Shown here: positions 49,901 through 60,480 of the stretch, piece by piece | Layout: each line of letters begins with the position of its first letter | Numbering within the stretch: the stretch's first letter is position 1 | Origin: Lutraria lutraria | Lineage: Eukaryota; Mollusca; Bivalvia; Venerida; Mactridae | DNA: 64,000 nucleotides | Reading direction: 5' to 3' | Assembly (NCBI GenBank): GCA_964023205.1 | Contig: OZ026843.1 | Coordinates: forward strand, 8,293,029-8,357,028 | Notes under the pieces: generated by a model | Seen by the model: the letters and a program-made list of their open reading frames with translations, nothing else | What the model was told of the DNA's origin: nothing | Databases searched by the model: none | Program-made: the position numbers and the translations under genes

Positions 49901-52900
49901 TGGAAAAACTGACAGATCAATAATTGACGAATTAACTTACAAAATGCTGTTGCATTTGGTGTTTCCATAGTCAAACTATAATATTTTAAAAATAATAATA
50001 ATAATCACGAATAAAAAAGAAACGTATAAAACATGTATTGTCATATCTTTTTCCAAGAAAAAAAATCATGCAATTAAGTAGATAATGTATGATTTAAATT
50101 AACTTTCATTAATTTTGCGAATTCGGTATACTTTGTTGTGCGTCGGCATTGTACATGTACTTATATATCTGATTAACCTGAACTTCACCCTGATTACTAA
50201 AGACTGGAATTCGATCCTTAGCTAAACACACATTTTTTTCACTGGTGTTTAACGTCACACCAATGAGTCAGGGTCATTTGTAGACTTTCTAGCTATAAAG
50301 TGGAAGAAGACACCAGGCGTACCACCTTAGCAGACTCACCGACCTTCCGTAGGCTGGCTGAACAGCTAGCTTCCTCAATTGTGAAGTTTACTCCTGTGTG
50401 GGATTCAAAGTCACAGCAATAAGGGGCTATTTATTACTAGTAAGAGACCACCCGACCACGGAGGGCTCATTTAATTGATAACAACTTACTGTCACGGCGT
50501 ATAAAGAAGGTCATGCCCACAATGACCGGCCCGATGTCTGGTTTGTGTAATTTACAAATATGTGCTGAGAGGCAATGTCTCTGTGATGCGGTATCTAACA
50601 TTGATACTTACCACTAAATGCTAAGAAAATTGTTGCCTCAATGTCACACATTCTACTAAGATATATCTTCTAGAGAAGTACGTGTACAGTTTAACCTGTC
50701 CAGAGCAACAGCATGATGTTCCCATTGCACGATTTGACTACTGTGGAATCATTAATTTTCGTTGGGTTCAATTTTCGTGGTTTTTACTACAATGGCTATT
50801 TCGTGGGGGCATAAAGTCGTGGACTTTGATTTTTGAACAGAAATGCCTTATCTCAGCATTTGAATTCGTGGATGAGTCAACCCACGAAATCCACGAAATT
50901 AAATCCCCAACGAAAATTAATGAGTCCACAGTATTAATTTAGCCTCTCTAGAGTAACAACCTCTCAATAACAACAACATAATTTTGCTACTCCCAAAGGG
51001 TGTATTTTTGGAGGGATAGTAATGCATATCAAATAATGATTTGATATTGTCTTACCTGTCAAAATAAGCAGAATGCACGCCAGCTATTTTCGTCTGCTCA
51101 CACGACATAAGCAACATGGGTAAACACAATATACTGACAGCACATACTCCAAATGAGAATTTAAGCATTCCTGAAACCTTCAACCTCAAACAGCGACACA
51201 CAAGACCACCAAATGCCACGCCTCCCGCCAAACCAAACACTGCAGCAGCTCCTTGAATTAGCAATAAACAAAAATGAAACTCACGAGTAAAACATGCTCT
51301 ATTTACAACATTGGCATTCTGTTATAGGAATCGACCTTGATACAGCCGAATTTCTGTTTTCATTAAGAACTAATCTTATGTGATTGTAAATAAGTACACA
51401 AGCCATTTTAGTAGCTATCAAATTCCGCATAGGGATCTAAAGAGTGGCTGAACCATGAGCTAAATTTGCAACAGATAAGATATCCAAAACTTGTAACCTG
51501 AATTTTATTCTTTAGTTGTGTATTTCAAGCTCACACTAATTTCATGAATGAAATTTGATTGGGATTTAACAATTAAATGTTATTGCAAGTTTCCAGTTAT
51601 TTACCTAATATATATAATTTATGAAGAGTTGATTTGGGCAAGTGTTATCTGATTGTGGTATATCGAGCAATTTCAAGGGAGATACCTACATCAATTAAAC
51701 CAGTTATCAATGCAAAGTTATTCCATATCTGACATTCTACTTGAAGTAACTAATTACTTTTTAGTAGTTTTTACCAATACCATACCTACATATACACCAG
51801 CTTTCCCCGAGGAGATTCGAAAAGCATTCTGGGCATATTTGGGGCCAAAAACGCTGAGTCCGGAGAGAAACATAGCTTCCGTTATTCCCGCGAGCGTGGT
51901 GAATATAAAAGGTGGATTGTGAGCCAGGGACCATAATACTTTGTGGATTTCCTTATGAGACGGTCGTTTTGGTTCCGTTGATAGGCTTTGAACACCTGTA
52001 CCTCTATGTAGCTGTGATTCCCGTGTCTCACGTACAAACTTCGCATCTGTAACAAAATCAACTTTATGTATACTAGAATAGACATAAATAACTTTAGTTC
52101 TAGTTAGACAGTGCACATAACAGGACACCGTATGAAGTGCAATATAATATTTTATACCCGTTTTTGCGCTATATAATTTAAATATATTTCTTTAATTTGA
52201 ATAAAAAAAAACAATAGGATCAGCTATTTCCAATCCAACTCATCATTTAACATAATATGAAGCCTTAAAGTTGTTTGTTTCTGATTCGTCGCGACCCCAG
52301 ACTTATATAAGCCCGAGGAATGGTACATCAATGTTCTGATCGTTTCTACCTTTCTTAACTTGGATATACTCGGAGAAAAGAGCGTTTTAATTAAAGCAGT
52401 CAAAGTTTAAACAACGTTATTTTTTTTAAATGTCTACTGGACATGGTATTATTCTTCGTCCTTTTTCGCGTCTAATATTGCATCAATATTAAATTAATAT
52501 TAACTGTACAAAGTTCATACTCGGTAATTCGGCACCAAAACAAGACAGAGTTATTGTTGTAAAGAAGAACATTATAGCTGTGAGTACTGGACCAATCCAC
52601 CAGGCACCCACCCAACGTGGGTCTGTCGGCTCTATACTCAGCCTGAAATAATATACATGAAGATTCAGTTACTGCATCCAGTGTTGTTTCATCAGTCATT
52701 GTTAAATTGACTCATACATGCTTGGAGGAAATAAATGTCCTTTACTGAAACCAAATAACTGGACTATTGTTGAAAAGTGATTTACTAATTGACTGCAGCA
52801 GTTAGACCTGTGTAAGAAGGCCACTCACGGGAATTACAAATATGGCCTTTATTGACAGACAGGTGGCATTTATTCTGGTATCATTTTGTTTTAAATAATC

Positions 52901-55900
52901 AATTACGGGTTTTCAAAGAATGGCATGTATTCACAGGGTGGCTTATATTCGAAAATGACCGCATACACAGGTTTGACTGCACATGTATTGGTTAATATAA
53001 CAACCTCAAACTGTAATTAAAACTTCTTCTGGTGAACTTCTGTCAATGCTTATAAAGTCAAACAATCTTCCTATATTTATAATGGAGAAATAGATCACTA
53101 CTCATGTAGCATTCTAATACCTTGATGTGTCCATTTTGTTCGCATCAACATAAATGTTGAGGAAGGCCCCACCAATAAGATAACCTAAACCAGGCCCCAA
53201 TGATGCACATCCAAAATATATTCCTGGAATAGTAAACCTTGTTTAAACAACAATAAACTCTAAAACACAAGTTACAACAATGAATCACAGGTCGTTGCCA
53301 AGGTAAAGAAACACGTGATCAGGAAGTATATCCAAAAGTGACTCCAAGTACGTGTAGGTGCAGCAATGTCATGTCATTGTCTAATGCCGAAGGAATTGCA
53401 TATAAAGAAGCCGGGAGTGAATTTATATCAGTCGATCTGTTTTATTTCTTGTTGAGTGAACATAATGAATAATACAAAATCTGTACCGATTGTAAAGATG
53501 ATGACAGACCAGAGCTAGCGGCATCTTGTGTTTAAAGGCCATCATGAGAACATAGACCTCTCCGTAGCCAATGCCAGAATCAATTCCAGTTTGTCTATAA
53601 TGACACATTTAAGCCTTGATTCATTTTTTTCTGGTGACTTGATCGAATACTTTACAATGTTTTTACTGACTTATGACTGAATGTGAAAATTTGGACTTGA
53701 TAAAAGTTTGTACCCATAAATAGCGGTGAGGAGAGGGACGAGACACTATCATCTATATATGCTGTTCCCACTGTGTATATAGTGGCGCCACCTATACCAA
53801 ATATCACGTTACCAAGGGCGAATATTCCTGCATAACTCTGTAATCCTGATGACGTACATCCAATAGACGACTTGGTACTGTTATCTGAAACAAATACGGA
53901 CGTTTCTTTTTTTCCGTTCCATAATTCAAGAAGTAAATATTAAAAAAATATAGTACAGCAATGTTTGTTCTTTTTTGTTATAACAACCATATGTGGTGTA
54001 ACTTTTTGAGAAATATTATCCCTTTTCTACTTGTTAACGCGCCAAATGGACGCAACGCCACACAAACAACGTTTATTTAGATGCTGTAGAAAATCTTTAA
54101 CGGGTTCCTGGCTTTCTACAGTGGGTGAGTTTATTTATACTTAGTTACGATAGATAAAACAAACTGGATTAAAATCAAATTGTTTCTAAAATAATTATAT
54201 GATTTGATCTTGTTGATTATTTCAGATTAATAGGTGTACATTTGTTGGACAAGAACCAATTTATTCTATATGCGGAAAGCCAATCACGGGAATGAACGGA
54301 TATGTTTTCTCTGCATTTTTGTGAAGAATGCATGTGATATGTTTGCTACACAGTGCAACCTTTCCAACGAAACATCCTTTGGGAGTGGCAAAAGTATGTT
54401 CTTGTTCAGAGGTTGTTGCTCAGGAGAGAATAAAGTAATAGTTAAATCGTGCATTGGGAAAAAGAATGTTGTTGAAGAGAGGTTGTTGCTCAAGAGAGGG
54501 CCGCTCTGAAAAGGTTGTACTATATTAGTATCAGTTCAACCTCTCCAATGCAACACCCTTTGGGAGTAGCGAAATCAGTATGTTGTTGTTGAGAGGTTGT
54601 TGCTCTAGATAGAGAGGTTAGATTGATAGTTAAATGGTACTGTGGGAAACATTCATGCTGTTGTTGAAGGGAGGTTGTTGCTTAAGAAAGGTCTGCTCTG
54701 GAGAGGTTACACTGTATATTTTGACATGTCCTGATAATTTGATTTGAGTTTGCTTACCTACAACATTACAACCTGTTTGGTGGTTTCCGCCCCATTCATA
54801 CAATCCTGTTGTGAAATGAGGCATTGCCATGACAACCGACCCCAATAACATGCAAACAGACGACATGGTCAGCCATCTTGGTTTGTACCTTCCGGATCCT
54901 AGATAGCTGAAAAAAGTATATTTAAAGGGGTGTTTACGAACTTCGTGGACTTTCAATTATGTTGTAAACATCAGAATTCCAAACAAGCAAAGGGCTTATC
55001 ATTCGTAGGTTAATTCATTTAATAAGATCGAGGGCTCAGCGCAACACTGTCGTAACTTGTTCTTATTTCAATATGAGTTACAACACTGTTGCACTGAACC
55101 CTCGAGATGTAAATACACTTACTGGAATATTTATTTTGCTAATAATATTTTGCTTTTGTTCGCTTAGTTGATGATGGAATCTTATCAATGTAAAATGCAA
55201 TATCTCAGTTATGTTATTGCCACAGACACAATTTGCATGTGCATCTTTGTTGTTGGTGTTTCACTTAGTTGATTCATGTATTCATTAAGCAAGTTCTTTA
55301 TATGATAGTCATTTTTACGATCATCCACCAGGCCCTATTTTTTACACTTATTCTGACGTTTCTCACGGCAAAACACGTATTACAAAATATTTGAGGATAT
55401 GTACGTCCTTGTATTCTCACAAAAATTATCTTTAGCAAAAAAAATAGAAAAAATGTGTGGCCTCCTATCCTATTTTGTGGTCACGTTATCTTAAACGTAA
55501 CATATACTTTCTAGACATATCAATGCTGGGTTTTGTTACGTTTTCACAAAAATGTGTTTACGTAATCCACCTCTGTGTCAGCAATGGTCAGATATACCCC
55601 TACCTTATGACTATACCAAAGATGGCGGCCGTAAAGTCGTAGGAGGACGCCATGATACCAGTCTGTGTACTCCGTAATTGGAACCTTCTCTCTAACGTTG
55701 ATATGATGACGTTAAATACACCGTTAACAACAAACCCTGCAACAATCAAAGTACTGAAAGTATTCATTGAAACTGAACTTATATAGACAGGAACTTGTTT
55801 AGCATGGCGGATGTAGAAACAAGAAGTACTTTGGTCCGCATCAAACTTCATGCGCGCCAAGCGTGTGACGGCTATGGAAGACTGAACTTTCGTTTGTTCA

Positions 55901-57170
55901 GTCTAAAAAAACGGAACAAAAGAGCTCAAATTCAGAGCGTTGGATTTTATTTGAAAATACATTTATGGCTACACTTATAACAACAAACTCTGAAGAGCCG
56001 TGGCCCTGGATGCGGTTTTAACCAGGAAATACAAATATGAAATCGTTAAAATGTTCTGTTAGATATTCGGTAAATTTAAGAAGTAGAGAAGTATACGATG
56101 AAAACGAATCAGGTTTATTTGTAAAACTTGTTTATATTCTGTTCACAAAGTTTCTAAAAAAAAACAAAATCTGGAACAAATTCAACAGAAAATGTCTGTT
56201 TCTGGGTTTTTAGTTTCGTTTTGAATAAATATATACTGACTCGTACGTATCGTACATGTAATTTACACTTGTTGTATACAGTACACTGACATGTTCTCAT
56301 CTCTTATAGAGAAGAAATAGAATTGATGTTCCTTCCATATAATTGTTAGACAAGGTATTTTTGTACGTTTAGCTTATTTCATCGGGACTGTATAAACTGC
56401 CAGTCAACTTTCATGACATGTATTTTACATGACAGTACACTTACATTACACAGTAAATATTGGTCTATAAATCTAGATTTTGCTTGTTTCTTTTTGTTTC
56501 ATTGGGTTTTGCGCCCCATTTCAACAGTCAGAATCATATGAGGCTGACAGTTTACCTAACCATCGTTCCTGTGATGAACCAGTACTAGACTCACATCCTC
56601 CGCAAGCAACTGTCTACTTTCTCACATAAAGAGTAAGCATCTACTAAGCGAACCTCTAAAACATATAAAATACATAAAACAGATGACATATGGACATCCA
56701 TCTGACTCTCCTTAATGCTCTCCTGATTAAGATACAGATTGAGCATGTTTACTGTACAAATAAACCCGTGAACAAAGGCTTAACTTTAGGAAGATATAAT
56801 GTGACCTTTATTGGCAGGTGACCTTTATTTAGAGGTTCATTTGTTCTAAAAACAAATAACAGTTTCTTAAACGGAAACTATTATTTAATAAAGTTTCATT
56901 TTAGTGGAGATGGCCGCTACCACATGTTTGACTGTACATTCTATTTCTACATTGCTAACAGTAGATTCATTAAGTATCTATATTGTTTCACACTTCTCCT
57001 GAGTATATATTCTTACCTTGTATAAACACGTAGACGCTCATTATAAACAACATCATGCGTGGAGTGTTGCATTTCTGAAGTAGTTTCGGTCGGCACTTTC
57101 CGTAACCGCATCGGACCTCAACGAAGTCGTTTTCTTCATTTTCCGTAGCGCATTCTTCCGTTTGTGTCAT
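43954..57170 (-). CDS. SLCO: Organic anion transporter polypeptide (SLCO/OATP family), complete, 12 exons
   Basis: Sodium-independent plasma-membrane carrier of amphipathic organic anions by family; the substrate cannot be read from sequence. Exons: 57017-57170, 55604-55736, 54758-54906, 53714-53884, 53121-53223, 52521-52642, 51786-52046, 51056-51251, 45741-45876, 45223-45443, 44828-44892, 43954-44219. Phases agree and the frame is 1,977 nt (658 aa), the usual family size. The N terminus has CGYGKCRP...CNTPRMMLF, then [11 protein letters not shown] and SGRYKPRWL. The OATP signature [11 protein letters not shown] is at about residue 244. The Kazal-like extracellular loop before span 10 is in exons 9-10 ([30 protein letters not shown]), with ten cysteines visible. 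The last exon has [19 protein letters not shown]. The ATG at 57170 gives a normal N terminus. Intron 8 (45877-51055) contains a whole actin gene on the same strand. Confidence 0.9.
46841..46846 (-). terminator. Candidate poly(A) signal of the nested actin gene
   Basis: AATAAA on the - strand, about 265 bp beyond the actin stop codon. Another AATAAA lies at 46705-46710. Both are inside the SLCO intron. Confidence 0.4.
47111..48250 (-). CDS. Divergent actin (379 aa), coding region without introns
   Basis: Full-length actin (usual length 375-376 aa) in one exon, ending with the standard KCF. Retained: the first phosphate loop [11 protein letters not shown], His73 in YPVEHGI, Gln137 in [15 protein letters not shown], Asp154 and His161 in [18 protein letters not shown] and [13 protein letters not shown]. 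Changed: the DNase-I loop, where the usual HQG after GRPR is YDI, plus many scattered substitutions (for example FGGDDAP for FAGDDAP, SHGIEED at the N terminus). The enzyme core therefore looks active, but filament contacts may differ. It is not a processed pseudogene: the frame is intact, a 5'UTR intron (48276-48808) is present, and TATA and CArG boxes precede it. It lies inside SLCO intron 8 in the same orientation. The actin identity is certain; the isoform is not. Confidence 0.95.
   Translation of the reverse strand: MSHGIEEDVAAVVIDNGSGMCKAGFGGDDAPRAVFPAVTGRPRYDIVMAGMGSKDTYIGDEAQSKRGILSIRYPVEHGIVTNWDDMEKIWHHTFYNELRVAPEEHAVMLTEAPLNPKANREKMTQIMFETFNTPAFYVSIQAVLSLYASGRTTGVVFDSGDGVSHVVPIYEGYSLPHAIQRLDLAGRDLTHYLARIMHERGYNFTSSSELEIVRDIKEKLCYAALDFEQEMESTSKSSAAEKCYELPDGGVITIGNERFRSVEPLFQPSFLGMDTCGAHEMLHNCVMKSDIDIRKDLFANVVMSGGSTMFPGIADRMKCELDQMVPSAMKVKVIAPPERKYSVWIGGSILSSLSTFSQMWISKEEYDESGPGIVHRKCF
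48276..48808 (-). other. 5'UTR intron of the nested actin gene
   Basis: Donor CCG|GTGAGT at 48808 and acceptor ATTTTCAG at 48276, leaving 25 nt of leader before the ATG at 48250. The non-coding first exon would run from about 48880 to 48809. A leader intron just upstream of the ATG is the common actin layout. Confidence 0.7.
48907..48914 (-). promoter_or_regulatory. TATA box of the nested actin gene
   Basis: TATAAATA on the - strand, about 100 bp upstream of the leader-intron donor. It places the transcription start near 48880. Confidence 0.6.
49049..49058 (-). promoter_or_regulatory. CArG box (SRF site) of the nested actin gene
   Basis: CCATTTATGG on the - strand, a perfect CC(A/T)6GG match about 135 bp upstream of the TATA box. 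Serum response factor sites at this distance are a hallmark of animal actin promoters. Confidence 0.65.
49582..49744 (+). mobile_element. Inverted-repeat element, AGTCAAACCTGTG family, complete
   Basis: 163 bp bounded by TACAGTCAAACCTGTA on the left and TACAGGTTTGACCGTA on the right, an almost perfect inverted repeat. TA at both borders would fit a mariner-type target duplication. Inner phrases GCGGCCACCTCCGAATA and TTTCCCAAGGGTGACCTTTG are shared with four other copies in the window. Confidence 0.75.
50228..50467 (-). mobile_element. tRNA-headed SINE, family B copy 2
   Basis: Head on the - strand GAGCCCTCCGTGGTCGGGTG (A-box-like TGGTCGGGTGG), B-box-like TTTGAATCCC near 50400. The body GGCGTACCACC...GCTTCCTCA (+ strand) is shared with the copy at 30361-30590, and the tail ACGTTAAACACCAGTGAAAA is typical. 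Located in SLCO intron 8. Confidence 0.7.
50683..51020 (-). mobile_element. Older AACCTCTCCA repeat, split by a MITE
   Basis: Left part 50683-50738 (TACAGTTTAACCTGTCCAGA) and right part 50934-51020 (TAGCCTCTCTAGAGTAACAA, CTACTCCCAAAGGGTG) together match the reverse complement of the tandem copies at 54347-54716. The mariner-type MITE at 50739-50933 interrupts it. Confidence 0.65.
50739..50933. mobile_element. MITE with CTGTGGA...TCCACAG ends, copy 1
   Basis: 195 bp including TA at each border. Ends CTGTGGAATCATTAATTTTC and the matching inverted sequence are followed inside by TTTCGTGG/CCACGAAA repeats. It has no coding capacity. A second copy is at 62303-62513. TA duplication suggests a mariner-type element. 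Confidence 0.8.
52798..52981 (-). mobile_element. Inverted-repeat element, AGTCAAACCTGTG family
   Basis: 184 bp in an SLCO intron. Outer ends GCAGTTAGACCTGTGT and ACACAGGTTTGACTGC are inverted repeats. Relative to the copy at 49582 it is reversed and more diverged. Confidence 0.7.
54347..54716 (+). mobile_element. Two adjacent copies of the AACCTCTCCA inverted-repeat element
   Basis: Copies 54347-54521 and 54530-54716 lie in the same orientation. Each starts with CAGT(G/T)CAACCT(T/C)TCCA, contains CCTTTGGGAGT and GAGGTTGTTGCTC, and ends with an inverted match (GGAGAGGTTACACTGTA in the second). They lie in an SLCO intron. The open frames at 54234-54509 and 54284-54493 fall inside them and are not genes. 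Confidence 0.7.
56481..56635 (-). mobile_element. tRNA-headed SINE, family A, headless copy
   Basis: Shares body and tail with 30853-31102 (CCATCGTTCCTG..GAACCAGT, CAACTGTCTACTTTCTCACA) but has lost the tRNA head. Located in SLCO intron 1. Confidence 0.7.
56751..56938 (-). mobile_element. Inverted-repeat element, AGTCAAACCTGTG family
   Basis: Reversed copy in SLCO intron 1. One end is CATGTTTGACTGTACA; the other (ACTGTACAAATAAACCCGTG) is decayed. Inner phrases TGACCTTTATT and GATGGCCGCTAC match the family. Confidence 0.65.
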
Positions 57171-57429
57171 TGCTAATTGTTTCCGTCAATCACTACGCAC
57201 TTGTAGATATTATAGATATTGCCTTCAGCTAATACAAGAATTAATGGAAGAACAATTATTCTGTAATGAAACAAGTGCATCAACACTGAACATGTTATAC
57301 TAGGAAATAACTACTACACAAATTCTGTTTTTGTACAACGATCTCAACTGATCGTGATACTCGTAATTAAGTCACCAAAGCTGATTCAATAATGGGAGTG
57401 GTATAATATGTCCGATAATATCACATACT

Positions 57430-57720
57430 CAACATAAGTTGCATGTCACATGCACTCTAAATGTCACATATAATATATACTCTCAACATGTTATATACAC
57501 TCTGAATGCCACATACACTCTGAATGTCACATACATTCTACAAGTGTCACATACATTCAGCATGTTACATACACAATTCATGTCACATACACTGAATATG
57601 TTACTTATACTTCACATGAAGCATATACTCAGTATCTAACATGTACTGTACATGTTGCATACATTCTATACACAACACATGTCACATACGCTCAAAATGC
57701 CAAATGCACTCTACAATTAT
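57430..57720. repeat. Degenerate minisatellite, unit about 18-22 bp
   Basis: The unit (A/C)ATGTCACATACACTCTGA and variants (CATGTTACATACAC, CATGAAGCATATACTC) repeat more than ten times. The copies are too diverged for a fixed period. It lies about 260 bp upstream of the SLCO start codon. Confidence 0.75.
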
Positions 57721-58982
57721 GTCTCATACATATTGATTCATGATTTGGAATGCTTTTAATCCCGACAAAAAGAATTATTAAAACGTATAGAAAACTGTTT
57801 GTCTCTCACAGATTTTTATCAACGTCTCTCTTAATTTAAAAAGAAATAAGTAGAATAGGAAAACCGGCTATAAAATACATGCCATTGGCCATTATGCTAT
57901 CGTGTGTTTTGTTTAATTGCTACGATTTTTCAAGACCTTTTTTAAGAATTTACAGCAATCTCAGGCAAGCAGACTCCCAGAAGATCATTTCGCCGAAAGC
58001 TGCCAAGTTTTATATTCATAATTTACACGATATCTGAAGTTTAATCAGGAAATAACACACAATCGCATGCATGCAGAGAGATATTTTTATTTAAAGCCAT
58101 AAAAACCTCATACAAAATTTCTGTTTCAATAACAACATTATTAGTCAGGTGCATATCATAGAATCACAAACCAAAGTGAATAAGTCGAATATCTCTTACG
58201 TGACATTTCATTTGAAAAAAAAAAATAATGCAGAATAATGCACTGTACTGTCAATCGTATTAAAATTAGTCGGAAACTGGTAAAATGTTTTACAGTTTCA
58301 GCGCTGAATAATTTCTTGAAGTTAAGAAAATCTGCAGGGATTATATTGATGTGTATACCTTAACATTGTACTCTTTGACCAATTAAAATATCATTACGAA
58401 TTAACAAATAAAATCAACACAGTAAATGGGTCTTCCAAAGCATCGTCAACAAAATTATGTCATCGCGTGTTCCTGTTCGAGTTTTGCGATGGAAATACAT
58501 GTACGTGTAAATGATGTAAAAGCACACTGATTATAACAATAAGAAAATTATACATACTAGCAAGGACTTATGTCCTGTTATTATCAATATGCGAATAAAT
58601 CAATTTCTTATAATTTAGTCTACATATCAGTGGCACGTTGTTATACTTAATAGTATCTAGATCTACCTTTAGATCCTTTACCTTAGTAACTTAAAAAGCA
58701 AAAATCTGTAAATACTCACAATGTTTTGCTGATACTGTATACAGTCCTCTAGCAATATGTTTACAAATAATTGATATTAATAAAAAAGTGTTTAATCCAG
58801 GATACGAACAGCAAATCAACGCCTTGTTCTTAAATAATGATTGTCTCAACTGAATTCCTTGCGGTGATGACTAATATCCAGCAAATTCCGTCCATCCCGT
58901 ACACGAACTACTAAAATCAACCAAAACGTGCCACTTTCAGTAGTTTCAACGCAGTTGCCGAAAGAATGCTTATAGTGCATGA

Positions 58983-59164
58983 ATAGTCAAACCTATGTTA
59001 ACGGCCACCTCATGGTAAAGGCCAACCTGTGAATAAACGCCGTTGTTTTAGATACCGTTATTAATTATTGAGAAACAAATTGACCTCCCAAATAAAGGTC
59101 ACCTATCAATAAAGGGCACATTTTATCTTTCCTAAGGGTGGTGTTTGTTCACAGGTTTGACTAT
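58983..59164 (+). mobile_element. Inverted-repeat element, AGTCAAACCTGTG family
   Basis: 182 bp with ends ATAGTCAAACCTATGTTAAC and CACAGGTTTGACTATA. Inner phrases ACGGCCACCTC and TTTCCTAAGGGTGGTGTTTG match the copy at 49582-49744 in the same orientation. Confidence 0.75.
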
Positions 59165-60267
59165 ATATTATTGACATGATGTTATACATGGTTATCAATT
59201 ACACACCTCAATTTATCATACATTCCATTATCACATATTACACGATAAATGAATATATTCTACACGTCATACAACTACACCAGTGATCGGCTCACAATTT
59301 ACTAAAAATAACAGATGTATTTCTAGATAATATTTACACTTCACACAAATTATTTTATCTTTTTATGATCCAAAATATTGCTACTATCTCGATACTTAAA
59401 GCGTACGTGTTATATGCAAGTAGCGTGATATAATTTTTGGGTAAAATGTACTCAGTGGTCAAGGTTACATTTTTTTTCACCAGCTCTGTCAGGAAATCCT
59501 CAACTTGTAAAAACAACTGTAAAAAATGCTCAAGTAAACAAAAAAGACTAATAATATGATTCTAATTAATAGTAATGAAATTAGAAATGTATCTATATAA
59601 GGTAGATGTTGCTTATATTTGTCATAATACAGTAACTCGATTCAAATGCTTTTTTAAGATTTTGTGTTTATTAGTTTAAGTTTGGTTTAGCACCAGTGTC
59701 TGATTTGACATTTAAACATACGTATTCTGCCCTAAAATTGTAACGACAACACTTTTAACCAATGACAAACTTCCATCTTCAGCTGAAAGGTTTGTATGTA
59801 ACAATTTCATTGGTTCAAATGTAGGTCAAAATCAACTGCGACGAATAAAAGAGAAGTTCTCTCCATACTACTACATGTAATGGCGCTTAAATGAAGATAA
59901 CATAATTTGGTGTAATGAGATCTCAGTGAGTCATTTTAGCAAAGGTTTATTGTTCTTTACAACATTACTGAAATGTCAACTTTAATTCTAGTATCTGAAC
60001 ATCAGACAAATTGAGAGTTTAACATGAAATTGTTCACGGAAATGATAAATATATTTCCAACCTTCAACACCACTAAATTCACCGTGCAAAATTGATATTT
60101 CCTTTATTACTGCAAAACATTCAGATAGTGTTCATTTTAGCCCAGCATACTTCAAGACTGGTCTTAATAAGGTTCTTTTATCCGAGGTGGTACTAGGCAC
60201 ATAGTTCAGTGACTGTATATGCAATAACTCACTGTGCCCTTTAGAGTGTGCTGAAAATAATGTAATG

Positions 60268-60480
60268 TTTGGCCGGGTGGTCGAGAATGTATCGTCTGAT
60301 GGTAACTACCAATAGAAAGGATGTGGGTTGGAATCTCGGCACCGCCTTCCGGTATTGGAGTTACATGCTAGGAATACCATGTATAATAGAAAACGTTGAG
60401 AGCGGTTGAATTAGACAGGATGTCGATTTTATAAGGTGATCGGTAAAACAGTCGTTACTGAACACTTACTCGCAGACCGC
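60268..60480 (+). mobile_element. tRNA-headed SINE, family D (tentative)
   Basis: Head GGCCGGGTGGTCGAGAATG with A-box-like GGTGGTCGAG, B-box-like GGGTTGGAATCTC at about 60327. The body downstream is unlike the other SINEs in the window. It could be a decayed tRNA pseudogene. Confidence 0.45.

Larger units (their letters stand above)
45877..51055 (-). other. SLCO intron 8, host of the nested actin gene
   Basis: 5.2 kb between the exon ending at 51056 (donor GTAAGA) and the Kazal-loop exon starting at 45876 (acceptor TTGATTACAG). Besides actin it holds an inverted-repeat element (49582-49744), a SINE (50228-50467) and a repeat split by a MITE (50683-51020). Confidence 0.8.

Noticed and set aside
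50496..50610. Possible SLCO Kazal-loop exon near a TACTTACC donor-like site
   Set aside because: Translation lacks the cysteine pattern. The true loop exon with CNSECHC and SPCFAGC is at 45741-45876 and has the right phase.
50682..50942. 86-codon + strand frame
   Set aside because: It lies within the MITE and the repeat it interrupts; a similar frame appears in the other MITE copy at 62397-62585.
53423..53608. Open frame between SLCO exons 4 and 5 on the - strand that might have been an exon
   Set aside because: The conserved family sequence runs directly from the exon at 53714-53884 (ending SSPLFMG) into 53121-53223 ([13 protein letters not shown]); the phases match and the intervening frame has no OATP features.
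54234..54509. Open frames on both strands in an SLCO intron
   Set aside because: They lie within a copy of the AACCTCTCCA repeat element.
55604..55753. Acceptor at 55754 for SLCO exon 2
   Set aside because: It gives a stop in frame after exon 1. The acceptor TTGTTGCAG giving an exon end at 55736 restores the family sequence FIQGFVVNG.
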